Assembly: GCA_964346075.1 (NCBI GenBank)
Contig: CAYFTH010000134.1
Coordinates: 1-7,084, forward strand
Reading direction: 5' to 3'
Length of the DNA stretch: 7,084 nucleotides
From: Brumimicrobium sp964346075
Lineage (GTDB): Bacteria; Bacteroidota; Bacteroidia; Flavobacteriales_D; Crocinitomicaceae
Shown here: positions 1 through 5,518 of the stretch, piece after piece
How the letters are laid out: each line of letters starts with the position of its first letter
Position numbering within the stretch: position 1 is the first letter of the stretch
The notes under the pieces: model-generated
Database searches by the model: none
The model's input: the letters and a program-made list of their open reading frames with translations, nothing else
Told to the model about the DNA's origin: nothing
Position numbers and translations under genes: made by a program

Positions 1-86
1 ACTTCCTGAAGTTCTGCTTCCGATTTAAATCCGGAAAGCTCTTCTCTTAGAATTGCAGAAACTTCTGCTGGTTTTATATCTGCCAT
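1..86 (-). CDS. atpA: ATP synthase F1 subunit alpha, N-terminal fragment (cut by window edge)
   Basis: Only the first 28 codons and part of the next are in the window. They begin at an ATG at 84-86 and read MADIKPAEVSAILREEL followed by SGFKSEAEL, the usual start of alpha subunits in Bacteroidota (basis: family knowledge). In the complete enzyme, alpha forms the alpha3-beta3 catalytic head and carries the non-catalytic nucleotide sites. None of the Walker motifs fall in the window. The gene follows atpH after a 34-base gap on the same strand, the standard F1Fo order delta-alpha. There is no strong Shine-Dalgarno sequence in front of the ATG, as is common in this phylum. The rest of the gene, and probably atpG after it, lies to the left of the window. 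Confidence 0.93.
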   Translation of the reverse strand, partial: MADIKPAEVSAILREELSGFKSEAELQE

Positions 87-120
87 CTTTACAAACTTTT
101 ATTAGTGACTCAACACTAAA

Positions 121-654
121 TTATCTTGTTAAACGTTGTTTCAATTCACTTAGTTGATAGGCAACACTCGCGTCTATACGCGTATCACCCATTCTGACGA
201 TGAACCCACCAATCAGGGCTTCATCTTCTATTTCATTCAATTCAATTTCTCCTTTGACGGATTTACCGAGTTTATCCAGAATTGACTGTTTCACTTCCGG
301 ATCCAACTGGCGTGCCGCAGTAAGCGTGACCGGTATAATACCCCGTGCCGCTTTCACTTTCGCAACAAACTCATCGGCGATCAGCGGCAAAAGCATCTCC
401 CGGCGGTTTTTCGTCAACAATTGAAAGAATTTAATTGTCATGCCCTGGAAATCAGGAAAAATCTTACCTAATACCGCATTCTTTTTATCTGATTTGATAA
501 TCGGATTATTTAAAAATGCCGCAAAATCACGATTCTCATTGGCAACATCAATGAACACTGTCATATCTTTCACCACTGCATCCACCACCTCTTTTTCCTG
601 AGCCAACTCGAGAAGAGACTGTGCATATCGACCTGCTACTTTAAATCCTTTCAT
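121..654 (-). CDS. atpH: ATP synthase F1 subunit delta (OSCP)
   Basis: 177 residues, the normal length for the delta/OSCP subunit, which joins the top of the alpha3-beta3 head to the peripheral b stalk. The N-terminal helical domain starts with the typical VAGRYAQSLLELAQEK segment. The C-terminal part carries the family signature GGFIVRMGDTRIDASV followed by a leucine-rich last helix (YQLSELKQRL). The ATG at 652-654 lies only 4 bases after the atpF stop. The minus-strand sequence TAGGAAGATG combines the atpF TAG stop, a purine-rich AGGA ribosome-binding motif and the atpH start. The spacing is short but suggests translational coupling to atpF (inference). The gene is complete and shows nothing unusual in composition. 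Confidence 0.96.
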   Translation of the reverse strand: MKGFKVAGRYAQSLLELAQEKEVVDAVVKDMTVFIDVANENRDFAAFLNNPIIKSDKKNAVLGKIFPDFQGMTIKFFQLLTKNRREMLLPLIADEFVAKVKAARGIIPVTLTAARQLDPEVKQSILDKLGKSVKGEIELNEIEDEALIGGFIVRMGDTRIDASVAYQLSELKQRLTR

Positions 655-658
655 CTTC

Positions 659-1153
659 CTAATTTAAGCTGATGTCATCTGCTAATTTCGAAGCTAATTG
701 CTTTTGATTTTCATCTGAAGATAACTCCTCACGAATTACTTTTTCTGCAATTTCTAATGCCACTGTAGCCACCTGAGTTTTTAACTCTGTGATCGCCGCA
801 TTCTTTTCAGACTCAATGGAAGCTCTTGCATTTTCAATGATTTTATCAGCCTCCGTTTTTGACTTCCCTTTGGCGTCTTCAATCATCTGATTACTCGTTT
901 CTTTCGCTTCTTTGATCATTTGGTCACGCTCTACACGTGCCTCTTTGAGCAAGTTCTCATTTTTTGTTTGAAGCTCCTGCATTTCTGCTTTCGTCTTCTT
1001 CGCCATGTCGAGTGCTTCCTGAATGTTCTCTTCACGATTATTAACTGCGCCCATCAATGGCTTCCAAATAAACTTCGTCAATACGAACATTAATAGCAGG
1101 AAGACAAGTCCTGTCCAAAAAATTAACCCTATGTCTGGAGTAACTAAATCCAT
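659..1153 (-). CDS. atpF: ATP synthase Fo subunit b
   Basis: 164 residues with the architecture of bacterial b subunits. There is one N-terminal membrane helix at about residues 9-29 (IGLIFWTGLVFLLLMFVLT), then WKPLM, then a long charged helix from about residue 40 to 150 rich in Lys, Glu, Ala and Gln. Two copies of such a helix form the right-handed coiled coil of the peripheral stalk. The C-terminal EIAEKVIREEL segment is where b contacts delta in this family. It sits between atpE and atpH in the canonical order. No Shine-Dalgarno motif precedes the ATG at 1151-1153, and the leader instead is A/T-rich (ATAGTTATAAA). A single b gene is present rather than a b/b' pair. Confidence 0.96.
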   Translation of the reverse strand: MDLVTPDIGLIFWTGLVFLLLMFVLTKFIWKPLMGAVNNREENIQEALDMAKKTKAEMQELQTKNENLLKEARVERDQMIKEAKETSNQMIEDAKGKSKTEADKIIENARASIESEKNAAITELKTQVATVALEIAEKVIREELSSDENQKQLASKLADDISLN

Positions 1154-1188
1154 TTTATAACTATTAAATTGTTTTGTTCAAATTTATA

Positions 1189-1226
1189 AAAAGTGGTGCC
1201 TAACCAACCGTTAGATCACCACTTTT
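1189..1226 (-). terminator. Hairpin plus U-run behind atpE: attenuator or mRNA-stabilising stem-loop
   Basis: Positions 1189-1198 and 1217-1226 are perfect 10-base inverted repeats (AAAAGTGGTG against CACCACTTTT). A second 5-bp stem, CTAAC/GTTAG (1200-1204 with 1210-1214), sits inside, separated by a small internal loop and capped by a 5-base loop. Read on the minus strand, the stem begins 5 bases after the atpE stop codon and ends in TTTTT, the form of an intrinsic terminator. Since atpF, atpH and atpA follow on the same strand, full termination is unlikely. Partial termination, or protection of the upstream atpE message from 3' exonucleases, would raise the c subunit (needed in 8-17 copies per enzyme) over the others. 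The structure is seen directly; the role is inferred. Confidence 0.72.
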
Positions 1227-1231
1227 ATAAT

Positions 1232-1444
1232 TTACTTCGCGTTTCCTAGTAGTCCTACAACCACGCCGAAAAGCGCAACACCTTCAACTAACGCCGCAGC
1301 GATAATCATAGCTGTTTGAATCTTACCAGAAGCTTCAGGCTGACGAGCGATTGCGTCCATTGCTGAACCACCGATTCGTCCGATACCCAATCCTGCACCT
1401 AATACTGCAAGACCTGCTCCAATTGCTGCTATACTTCCGTACAT
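1232..1444 (-). CDS. atpE: ATP synthase Fo subunit c (proteolipid)
   Basis: 70 residues forming the classic two-helix hairpin. Helix 1 is Gly/Ala-rich (residues about 4-28, with the GAGLGIGRIGG pattern used for tight ring packing). The polar loop carries the conserved ARQPE (33-37). Helix 2 (about 43-67) carries the ion-binding carboxylate Glu54 in AALVEGVAL. The residue after Glu54 is Gly and position 21 is Ile. Na+-binding c subunits typically show Gln at the second of these positions and Ser/Thr after the Glu, so proton coupling is the better inference. The ring of c subunits turns with the central stalk as protons pass at the a/c interface. The ATG at 1442-1444 is 28 bases after the atpB stop, with no Shine-Dalgarno motif. 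A strong hairpin follows the stop codon. Confidence 0.97.
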   Translation of the reverse strand: MYGSIAAIGAGLAVLGAGLGIGRIGGSAMDAIARQPEASGKIQTAMIIAAALVEGVALFGVVVGLLGNAK

Positions 1445-1472
1445 AACTATTTGTTTTTATAAAGATTACACA

Positions 1473-2576
1473 TTAATGATGTTCAGACACCGCCGCTCCA
1501 ATGAACAACGCTGACAACATCGTAAAAATAAACGCCTGTAAAAAGGCAACTAACAACTCTAACACATTAATAAACAATGCCATTGGCACTGATAAAAACC
1601 CCCAGGCTGCACTCTGAAACGTAAATATTATTCCAACCAATGACAACACAATGATGTGTCCTGCGGTGATGTTCGCAAATAAACGAACCATTAAAGCAAA
1701 AGGTTTAGTGAAAACTCCTAACAATTCAATCGGTGCCATAAAGATCTTCATTGGAACCGGAACTCCGGGCATCCAAAAAATATGCCCCCAATAATGTCTG
1801 TTTCCTGACGCTATTGTTAAAACCATTGTGAAGAAAGCTAACACTAACGTAAAACTAATATTTCCCGTTAAATTCGCTCCTCCGGGAAAAACCGGAACCA
1901 ATCCTAGTAAGTTATTCACCCAAATAAAGAAAAATACGGTTAACAAGAAAGGCATAAAGCGCCTATACTTTGCTTCTCCGATATTCTCTTTAGCAATGTC
2001 ATCACGGATATAAACGACAAAGGGCTCAATAAACTTTGCCAAACCTTTTGGCGGAGCCATTCCATCTTTTTTGTAGGTGTTAACAGCAGCCTTGAGAAGA
2101 ACAAAAAGAAGAATCGCAGAAAAGATAAGTGCAAAAACATTCTTTGTGATAGAAAAATCGAGCGGTTTGGCATTCGTAGGATGCCCGTGTTCAAACGTCA
2201 AACGTCCTGCCTGGTTGAGCTTGTAAATTGTTTCGTGGTACAAGCCATAACCGAGCGCTTCATTAGCAAGATAATGCTCCTTTTCTCCTTTCGCATTTGT
2301 GAATTCCACATGTTCACCATGGTACAATTCAGAAGACAGAAAAACTTTTAAGCCACCATCAATTAAAATAATTGGAAGCGGTACCGAGATATGTTTCTCG
2401 TGACCGTCATCACCTTCTATCGTGAGAATATGCCATTCGTGCGCATCCTTGACGTGATGCATGATCATCTCATTCACATCAGTGGTTTCACCGTCCCCAG
2501 TCTCACTTGAAAAAACAGGAGCGGCCAACAATAAAACCAAACTCCAAATGAATGCTTTAAGCGTTGTGTTCAACAT
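1473..2576 (-). CDS. atpB: ATP synthase Fo subunit a with long exported N-terminal extension
   Basis: Subunit a provides the proton half-channels next to the c ring. I start it at the ATG at 2574-2576 (367 aa) rather than the in-frame GTG at 2583-2585, because the ATG leads directly into a signal peptide (MLNTTLKAF, then a Leu/Ala-rich core ending APVFSSE). Residues about 25-140 form a His-, Glu- and Gly-rich domain outside the usual E. coli-type subunit. It includes HHVKDAHEWH and FEHGHPTNAK, features I associate with Bacteroidota AtpB. The membrane domain follows, with helices around residues 145-165, 207-230, 240-257, 280-300 and 307-365. The essential arginine is Arg298 in VRLFANITAGH, and the last helix pair holds ELLVAFLQAFIFTML. 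It is the first gene of the operon seen here. Because the N-terminal domain would lie in the periplasm, the subunit is unusually long. Confidence 0.95.
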   Translation of the reverse strand: MLNTTLKAFIWSLVLLLAAPVFSSETGDGETTDVNEMIMHHVKDAHEWHILTIEGDDGHEKHISVPLPIILIDGGLKVFLSSELYHGEHVEFTNAKGEKEHYLANEALGYGLYHETIYKLNQAGRLTFEHGHPTNAKPLDFSITKNVFALIFSAILLFVLLKAAVNTYKKDGMAPPKGLAKFIEPFVVYIRDDIAKENIGEAKYRRFMPFLLTVFFFIWVNNLLGLVPVFPGGANLTGNISFTLVLAFFTMVLTIASGNRHYWGHIFWMPGVPVPMKIFMAPIELLGVFTKPFALMVRLFANITAGHIIVLSLVGIIFTFQSAAWGFLSVPMALFINVLELLVAFLQAFIFTMLSALFIGAAVSEHH

Positions 2577-2619
2577 TATTCTCACTTTATAAAAGAATAG
2601 TTCTCTTCAAAATTCGGGG

Positions 2620-2649
2620 CAAAGGTATATAATCTTTTACAAAGGTCAA
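2620..2649 (-). promoter_or_regulatory. Candidate Bacteroidota-type promoter of the ATP synthase operon
   Basis: On the minus strand there is TTG (2647-2649), 19 bases, then TACCTTTG (2620-2627). This fits exactly the Bacteroidota sigma-ABfr consensus of a -33 TTG/TTTG element and a -7 TAnnTTTG element spaced about 19 bases. Transcription would start near 2613-2615, giving a leader of about 37-40 bases before the atpB ATG at 2576. No other gene lies between it and msrA (2864), so it most likely drives atpB and the genes after it. The match is seen in the sequence; activity is inferred. Confidence 0.65.
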
Positions 2650-2863
2650 TGTTTTTTATTTGGTTTTGAATAAAATTTCATCACAATGCCATAACACGCC
2701 AGTAACAAAGCCTTCAAAGTAGTAAGTACAAGTCACTAACCTTACTTTTGAGCAGCTGCACAAGTATGGTTTGAAGTCAATGTATCGCCATTCGCTTCTC
2801 TATTTTCGTAAAAAAAAGAAGTGACGGAAAGGGACAGGTAATCGGCTTTTCAAGGTAAAAAAA
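2650..2863. other. Intergenic region between msrA and the ATP synthase promoter
   Basis: I see no coding region here. There is a weak inverted repeat AGTAAG (2721-2726) / CTTACT (2741-2746) followed by TTTTG on the plus strand, and an A-run at 2811-2818 that reads as a T-run on the minus strand, the direction in which msrA transcription would arrive. Neither makes a convincing intrinsic terminator because no GC-rich stem precedes the T-run. It is unclear whether msrA transcription ends here or reads into atpB. Confidence 0.4.
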
Positions 2864-3529
2864 TTAATCATGTCCTTCTTTGAGCAAATCGGGAAACCTT
2901 TTCTTAAATCGATTTAACCGGGGGATCGAAACATTTCTGATGTAACTATTGGTGGGATTTCGCGCCTCGTAATTTTGATGATAGTCCTCTGCTGGATAAA
3001 AGGCTTCGAAAGGAACCACTTCAGTAGTCACTTTTGGATAAACACCCTTCGTTAAAAGCTTATCGATATAATTTTTCGCGAATTGTTGCTCTTTTTGGTT
3101 GCGATAAAAGATAGCACTTCGGTATTGTTTTCCGCGATCAGGCCCCTGACGATTGAGGGTGGTGGGATCATGAGAACCAAAAAATACTTTCAGCAGAGTA
3201 GGATAGTCAATTAGTGTGGAGTCATAATGAACAGCTACTGCCTCAGCATGATTCGTTTTACCTGCACTCACCATGGAATAATTTGCTGTGGACTTGCGAC
3301 CGCCACTATATCCCGATATTACATCTCCTACACCAATTACTGATTCGAAAACAGCTTCTACGCACCAAAAGCAACCGCTTGCAAAATAAGCAACGGCGTT
3401 CGTTTGTAGATCGGGCGGTCTGTTTTCGGTATGCTTTTCCTGTGTTTTTTCTGCGCTATTTTGTTGGTTGGCACTGCAACCAAAAGTCATAATGGAAACT
3501 ATCAATAAATGAACGATATTCTTTTGCAT
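2864..3529 (-). CDS. msrA: Peptide-methionine (S)-S-oxide reductase MsrA, predicted lipoprotein
   Basis: MsrA reduces the S epimer of methionine sulfoxide in proteins back to methionine. I start at the ATG at 3527-3529 (221 aa), not the upstream in-frame GTG at 3580, because the ATG opens directly onto a lipoprotein signal: MQKN, a hydrophobic core and TFGC with the lipidated Cys at residue 18. A low-complexity linker (about 19-43) leads to the catalytic domain. This has the GCFWCVEAVFE motif with catalytic Cys53, GYSGG (73-77), HAEAV, a FFGSHDPTTLNRQGPDRG block, QYRSAIFY and AEDYHQNY, all hallmark MsrA positions. The lipid anchor puts it in the envelope, where it would repair oxidised exported proteins. 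No Cys occurs in the C-terminal tail, where many MsrA proteins keep resolving cysteines. Only Cys56 of GCFWC remains as a partner. There is no fused or adjacent MsrB. Confidence 0.94.
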   Translation of the reverse strand: MQKNIVHLLIVSIMTFGCSANQQNSAEKTQEKHTENRPPDLQTNAVAYFASGCFWCVEAVFESVIGVGDVISGYSGGRKSTANYSMVSAGKTNHAEAVAVHYDSTLIDYPTLLKVFFGSHDPTTLNRQGPDRGKQYRSAIFYRNQKEQQFAKNYIDKLLTKGVYPKVTTEVVPFEAFYPAEDYHQNYEARNPTNSYIRNVSIPRLNRFKKRFPDLLKEGHD

Positions 3530-3803
3530 GCTTTTTTCTTTAATAAACGTTTGAGAGTTGGATTTAGTTTTTAGAGACACTACAATTCACTGTTAACCGG
3601 ACGCCTTATCTGTTCTTCGATGATCAACTCGCGCAAACTAAAAAAGAGCCATTAAAGGGTGTTCCATCGCTTTTTTCTCGTTGACCGATAACGTCCAATT
3701 ATCGTTACCTTCTTCCGCACTCATAATTGTTGAGGCTATTATTGTTTTTCGGTTTTTTGGCTGTTTACAATTTCAATTACTTATTTTTAGCCCCTGATTG
3801 AAG
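3530..3803. other. Divergent intergenic region between msrA and the glycosyltransferase
   Basis: These 274 bases must hold the starts of both flanking transcripts, but I find no clean TAnnTTTG element on either strand. The nearest for the plus-strand gene is TATTTTTA at about 3782-3789, one mismatch, preceded by TTTTTTGG (around 3753-3760). This is weak. A small inverted repeat CGATAA (3686-3691) / TTATCG (3699-3704) is present with no clear role. No open frame in it looks coding. Confidence 0.35.
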
Positions 3804-4931
3804 ATGAGAATAGCTGTAAATACGCGCTTTTTGTTATCCCACAAAATGGAAGGTTTTGGTTGGTTCACTTATGAGACGATTTCGCGCATCGTAAAAAATC
3901 ATCCAGAACACGAGTTTGTGTTTTTTTTCGATCGACCTTTTGACGAAAAGTTCGTTTTTGGTGATCACGTAACGCCTGTTGTTTTACAGCCTCCGGCGAG
4001 ACATCCGTTGCTGTTTAAGATTTGGTTCAATTACTCCGTCACCCGTGCATTAAAAAAGTATCGGTGCGACGCGTTTATTTCGCCAGATGGGTACTTATCC
4101 TTACGCACAAAAACACCTCAATTGGCAGTTATTCACGATTTAAACTTTGAGCATAACCCCGAGGATTTACCGCAACCGATGCTGAATTATTTGAAGCATT
4201 ACTTCCCTTTGTTCGCTGAAAAGGCAAAACGGATTTGTACGGTTTCTGCTTACTCCAAACGAGACCTCATCAAAACATACGGGATCGATGAAGCAAAAAT
4301 TGACGTGACCCATAATGGCGTGTCTCCAACGTTCAATCCGCTGCAACAAAATGAATTGGCTCGTGCCCGAAAAAAATTTAGTGATGGTCAGCCTTATATT
4401 TTCTTTGTGGGTGCCATCCATAAACGCAAAAACCTGCAACGCCTTGTAAAGGCATTTGAAACGCTCAAAAACATTTATGGTATTCCACACAACCTCGTTA
4501 TTGCAGGAGAATCAATGTGGAAAAGTCAACAGCTCAAATTACCCGAAAATCTGCAGGATGCCATTTTCTTCACCGGTCATCTGGATACTGATTCGCTACG
4601 ATTTGCTATGGGCGGAGCGACCTGTCTCGCCTTCGTTAGTTATTTCGAAGGGTTTGGTATCCCGATGCTCGAAGCGATGCGTTCCGGGGTGCCTGTACTT
4701 GCAGGGAACAAAACATCACTCCCCGAAGTCGGTGGAAGTGCTGCTCTCTATTGCGACCCTTTTTCAACTGATGACATCGCCACACAACTCTATAACCTCG
4801 TAAGCAATGACGCATTACGCAGCTCACTGCGCAAAAAAGGGTTGGAACGCGCTAAATTGTTTTCCTGGGATCACACAGCAGATGCACTTTGGTCAAGTTT
4901 TGAAAAAATGATGTCGGAGCCGGATCAATAA
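3804..4931 (+). CDS. Glycosyltransferase, GT4 family (GT-B fold)
   Basis: 375 residues from the ATG at 3804. A TTG two codons upstream is also possible but less likely, because GATTGAAG in front of the ATG can act as a weak purine-rich leader. The N-terminal half (about 1-180) is the Glyco_trans_4-like acceptor domain: RIAVNTRFLL, a Gly-rich GFGWF loop, AVIHDLNFEH (about 108-117) and CTVSAYSKRDL (about 145-155). The C-terminal half is a Glyco_transf_1 domain: YIFFVGAIHKRKNL (about 198-211), VIAGES, then EGFGIPMLE (Glu282 and Glu290), the E-x7-E motif that binds the nucleotide-sugar donor in retaining GT4 enzymes, and GVPVLAGNKTSLPEV. No membrane helix is seen, so it is probably cytoplasmic or peripheral. 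Donor and acceptor cannot be read from sequence. The gene stands alone here, not in a visible polysaccharide cluster. Confidence 0.92.
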   Translation: MRIAVNTRFLLSHKMEGFGWFTYETISRIVKNHPEHEFVFFFDRPFDEKFVFGDHVTPVVLQPPARHPLLFKIWFNYSVTRALKKYRCDAFISPDGYLSLRTKTPQLAVIHDLNFEHNPEDLPQPMLNYLKHYFPLFAEKAKRICTVSAYSKRDLIKTYGIDEAKIDVTHNGVSPTFNPLQQNELARARKKFSDGQPYIFFVGAIHKRKNLQRLVKAFETLKNIYGIPHNLVIAGESMWKSQQLKLPENLQDAIFFTGHLDTDSLRFAMGGATCLAFVSYFEGFGIPMLEAMRSGVPVLAGNKTSLPEVGGSAALYCDPFSTDDIATQLYNLVSNDALRSSLRKKGLERAKLFSWDHTADALWSSFEKMMSEPDQ

Positions 4932-4986
4932 GTCTAACGCACGATCAATCATCGCCAGTCAGAACACTTTTCAGTCTCACTTATGT

Positions 4987-5018
4987 AATTGGCTGAATCA
5001 GGATACCTGACCCGAATT
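4987..5018. terminator. Possible bidirectional terminator between convergent genes
   Basis: An imperfect hairpin lies between the ends of the glycosyltransferase (stop at 4931) and the repeat-protein gene (stop at 5017-5019). Its core is TCAGG-ATA-CCTGA (4998-5010), flanked by GG (4991-4992) with CC (5012-5013) and AATT (4987-4990) with AATT (5015-5018). It lacks a real U-run, so the call rests mostly on its position between converging genes and is weak. Confidence 0.3.
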
Positions 5019-5361
5019 AATACATGAGATGCTTTTTATCGTTCTCCTCCCATCCCGCGTTGTACTCATTGTCAGTAAAATAAATCAATAGATCAGCATT
5101 ATATTCGCTGTCTTCAAAATAGATCGTTTTATCGGCATTATATTCACTGTCATCAAAATACCAGAGTCCTTCGTTGCCGTCAGCTTTATATTCTGAGTCA
5201 CACTTGTAGACGATCAGGTCGGCATCGTATTCACTGTCTACAACATATACAGTAATATCAGCATTGTATTCGCTATCTTCTGCGTAAACAACCTGAGCTT
5301 GCGGTGCTATTGCGAAAAAGAATGTTGCAGTAAATCCTAAAAGTAACTTTTTGAGAATCAT
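5017..5361 (-). CDS. Small exported six-repeat protein, DUF6150/Septknot-like (predicted 7(1) torus knot)
   Basis: 114 residues. Residues 1-23 are a signal peptide (MILKKLLLGF, a Phe/Ala core, then PQAQ with likely cleavage after AQ). The mature part is almost wholly six copies of a 13-residue unit of the form (V/I/W)YxxDSEYxAD plus two hydrophobic or variable residues. The Asp that opens DSEY falls at 29, 42, 55, 71, 84 and 97, that is spacings 13, 13, 16, 13, 13, so two sets of three units are separated by a 3-residue insertion (GNEG region, 62-65). The last unit is divergent (DNEYNAG). A single Cys is at 54. Alternating Tyr/Val-rich beta strands with a Y-x-A-D turn resemble the DUF6150 'septoil knot' family, a very small protein type predicted to be knotted. 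I make this link from memory of the repeat pattern. Function is unknown. The product is likely periplasmic or released. No Shine-Dalgarno motif precedes the ATG at 5359-5361. Confidence 0.85.
   Translation of the reverse strand: MILKKLLLGFTATFFFAIAPQAQVVYAEDSEYNADITVYVVDSEYDADLIVYKCDSEYKADGNEGLWYFDDSEYNADKTIYFEDSEYNADLLIYFTDNEYNAGWEENDKKHLMY
5059..5289 (-). repeat. Six degenerate 39-base coding repeats (DSEYxAD units)
   Basis: The coding repeats span codons 25-101. Units are 39 bases apart except for one 48-base step where the GNEG insertion lies. At DNA level they have drifted. The conserved Ser is encoded as AGC, AGT, TCA, AGT and AGC in units 1-5 and is replaced by Asn in unit 6; Ala uses GCT, GCC and GCG; Asp uses both codons. 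The protein motif is thus far better kept than the DNA, which points to old duplications held by selection on the protein rather than a recent tandem expansion. Confidence 0.9.
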
Positions 5362-5470
5362 AGACTGAAAAATTTATATTAGTCAAGTTTACTAAATTTA
5401 TTTTTATTCAGAGAAAATGTTACCAAATATTATCAAGATTAAGCATGCCATTTGCCCGCTATATTAACTT

Positions 5471-5518
5471 CAACTCGACGAGCTCGATGCATCGCGTTGA
5501 GCTCGCACAGCTCGGTTC
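5471..5518. repeat. GC-rich palindrome-dense patch at the transposase truncation junction
   Basis: In an AT-rich setting this 48-base stretch is GC-rich and holds GAGCTCG at 5480-5486 and 5499-5505, a related CAGCTCG at 5508-5514, and the 10-base palindrome CGATGCATCG at 5485-5494. CGAGCTC (5479-5485) and GAGCTCG (5499-5505) can pair as a 7-bp stem around the inner palindrome. It ends where recognisable transposase coding begins. It may be the scar of the rearrangement that removed the transposase 5' part, or the end of another element. I cannot tell which. Confidence 0.45.

Noticed and set aside
1232..1444. Na+-coupled c subunit
   Set aside because: The residue after the ion-binding Glu54 is Gly, and position 21 is Ile instead of Gln, so the usual Na+ ligand set is absent.
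1940..2194. Minus-strand open frame of 84 codons rich in Phe and Leu
   Set aside because: It lies wholly inside atpB in another frame of the same strand. Its hydrophobicity reflects the membrane helices of atpB read out of frame.
2577..2585. GTG start for atpB three codons upstream
   Set aside because: The ATG at 2576 begins a normal signal peptide, and nothing favours the GTG.
3214..3492. Plus-strand open frame of 92 codons
   Set aside because: It is antisense to the MsrA catalytic core, has no family features, and the minus frame is a well-supported gene.
3530..3580. Longer MsrA starting at GTG 3580
   Set aside because: It would bury the lipoprotein signal behind 17 polar residues. The ATG at 3529 places the lipobox Cys at residue 18 as expected.
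5059..5289. Regularly spaced similar DNA units, as in a CRISPR array
   Set aside because: The units are 39 bases apart, all in one reading frame, differ at synonymous sites, and encode a signal-peptide-led repeat protein. There are no unrelated spacers and no cas genes.
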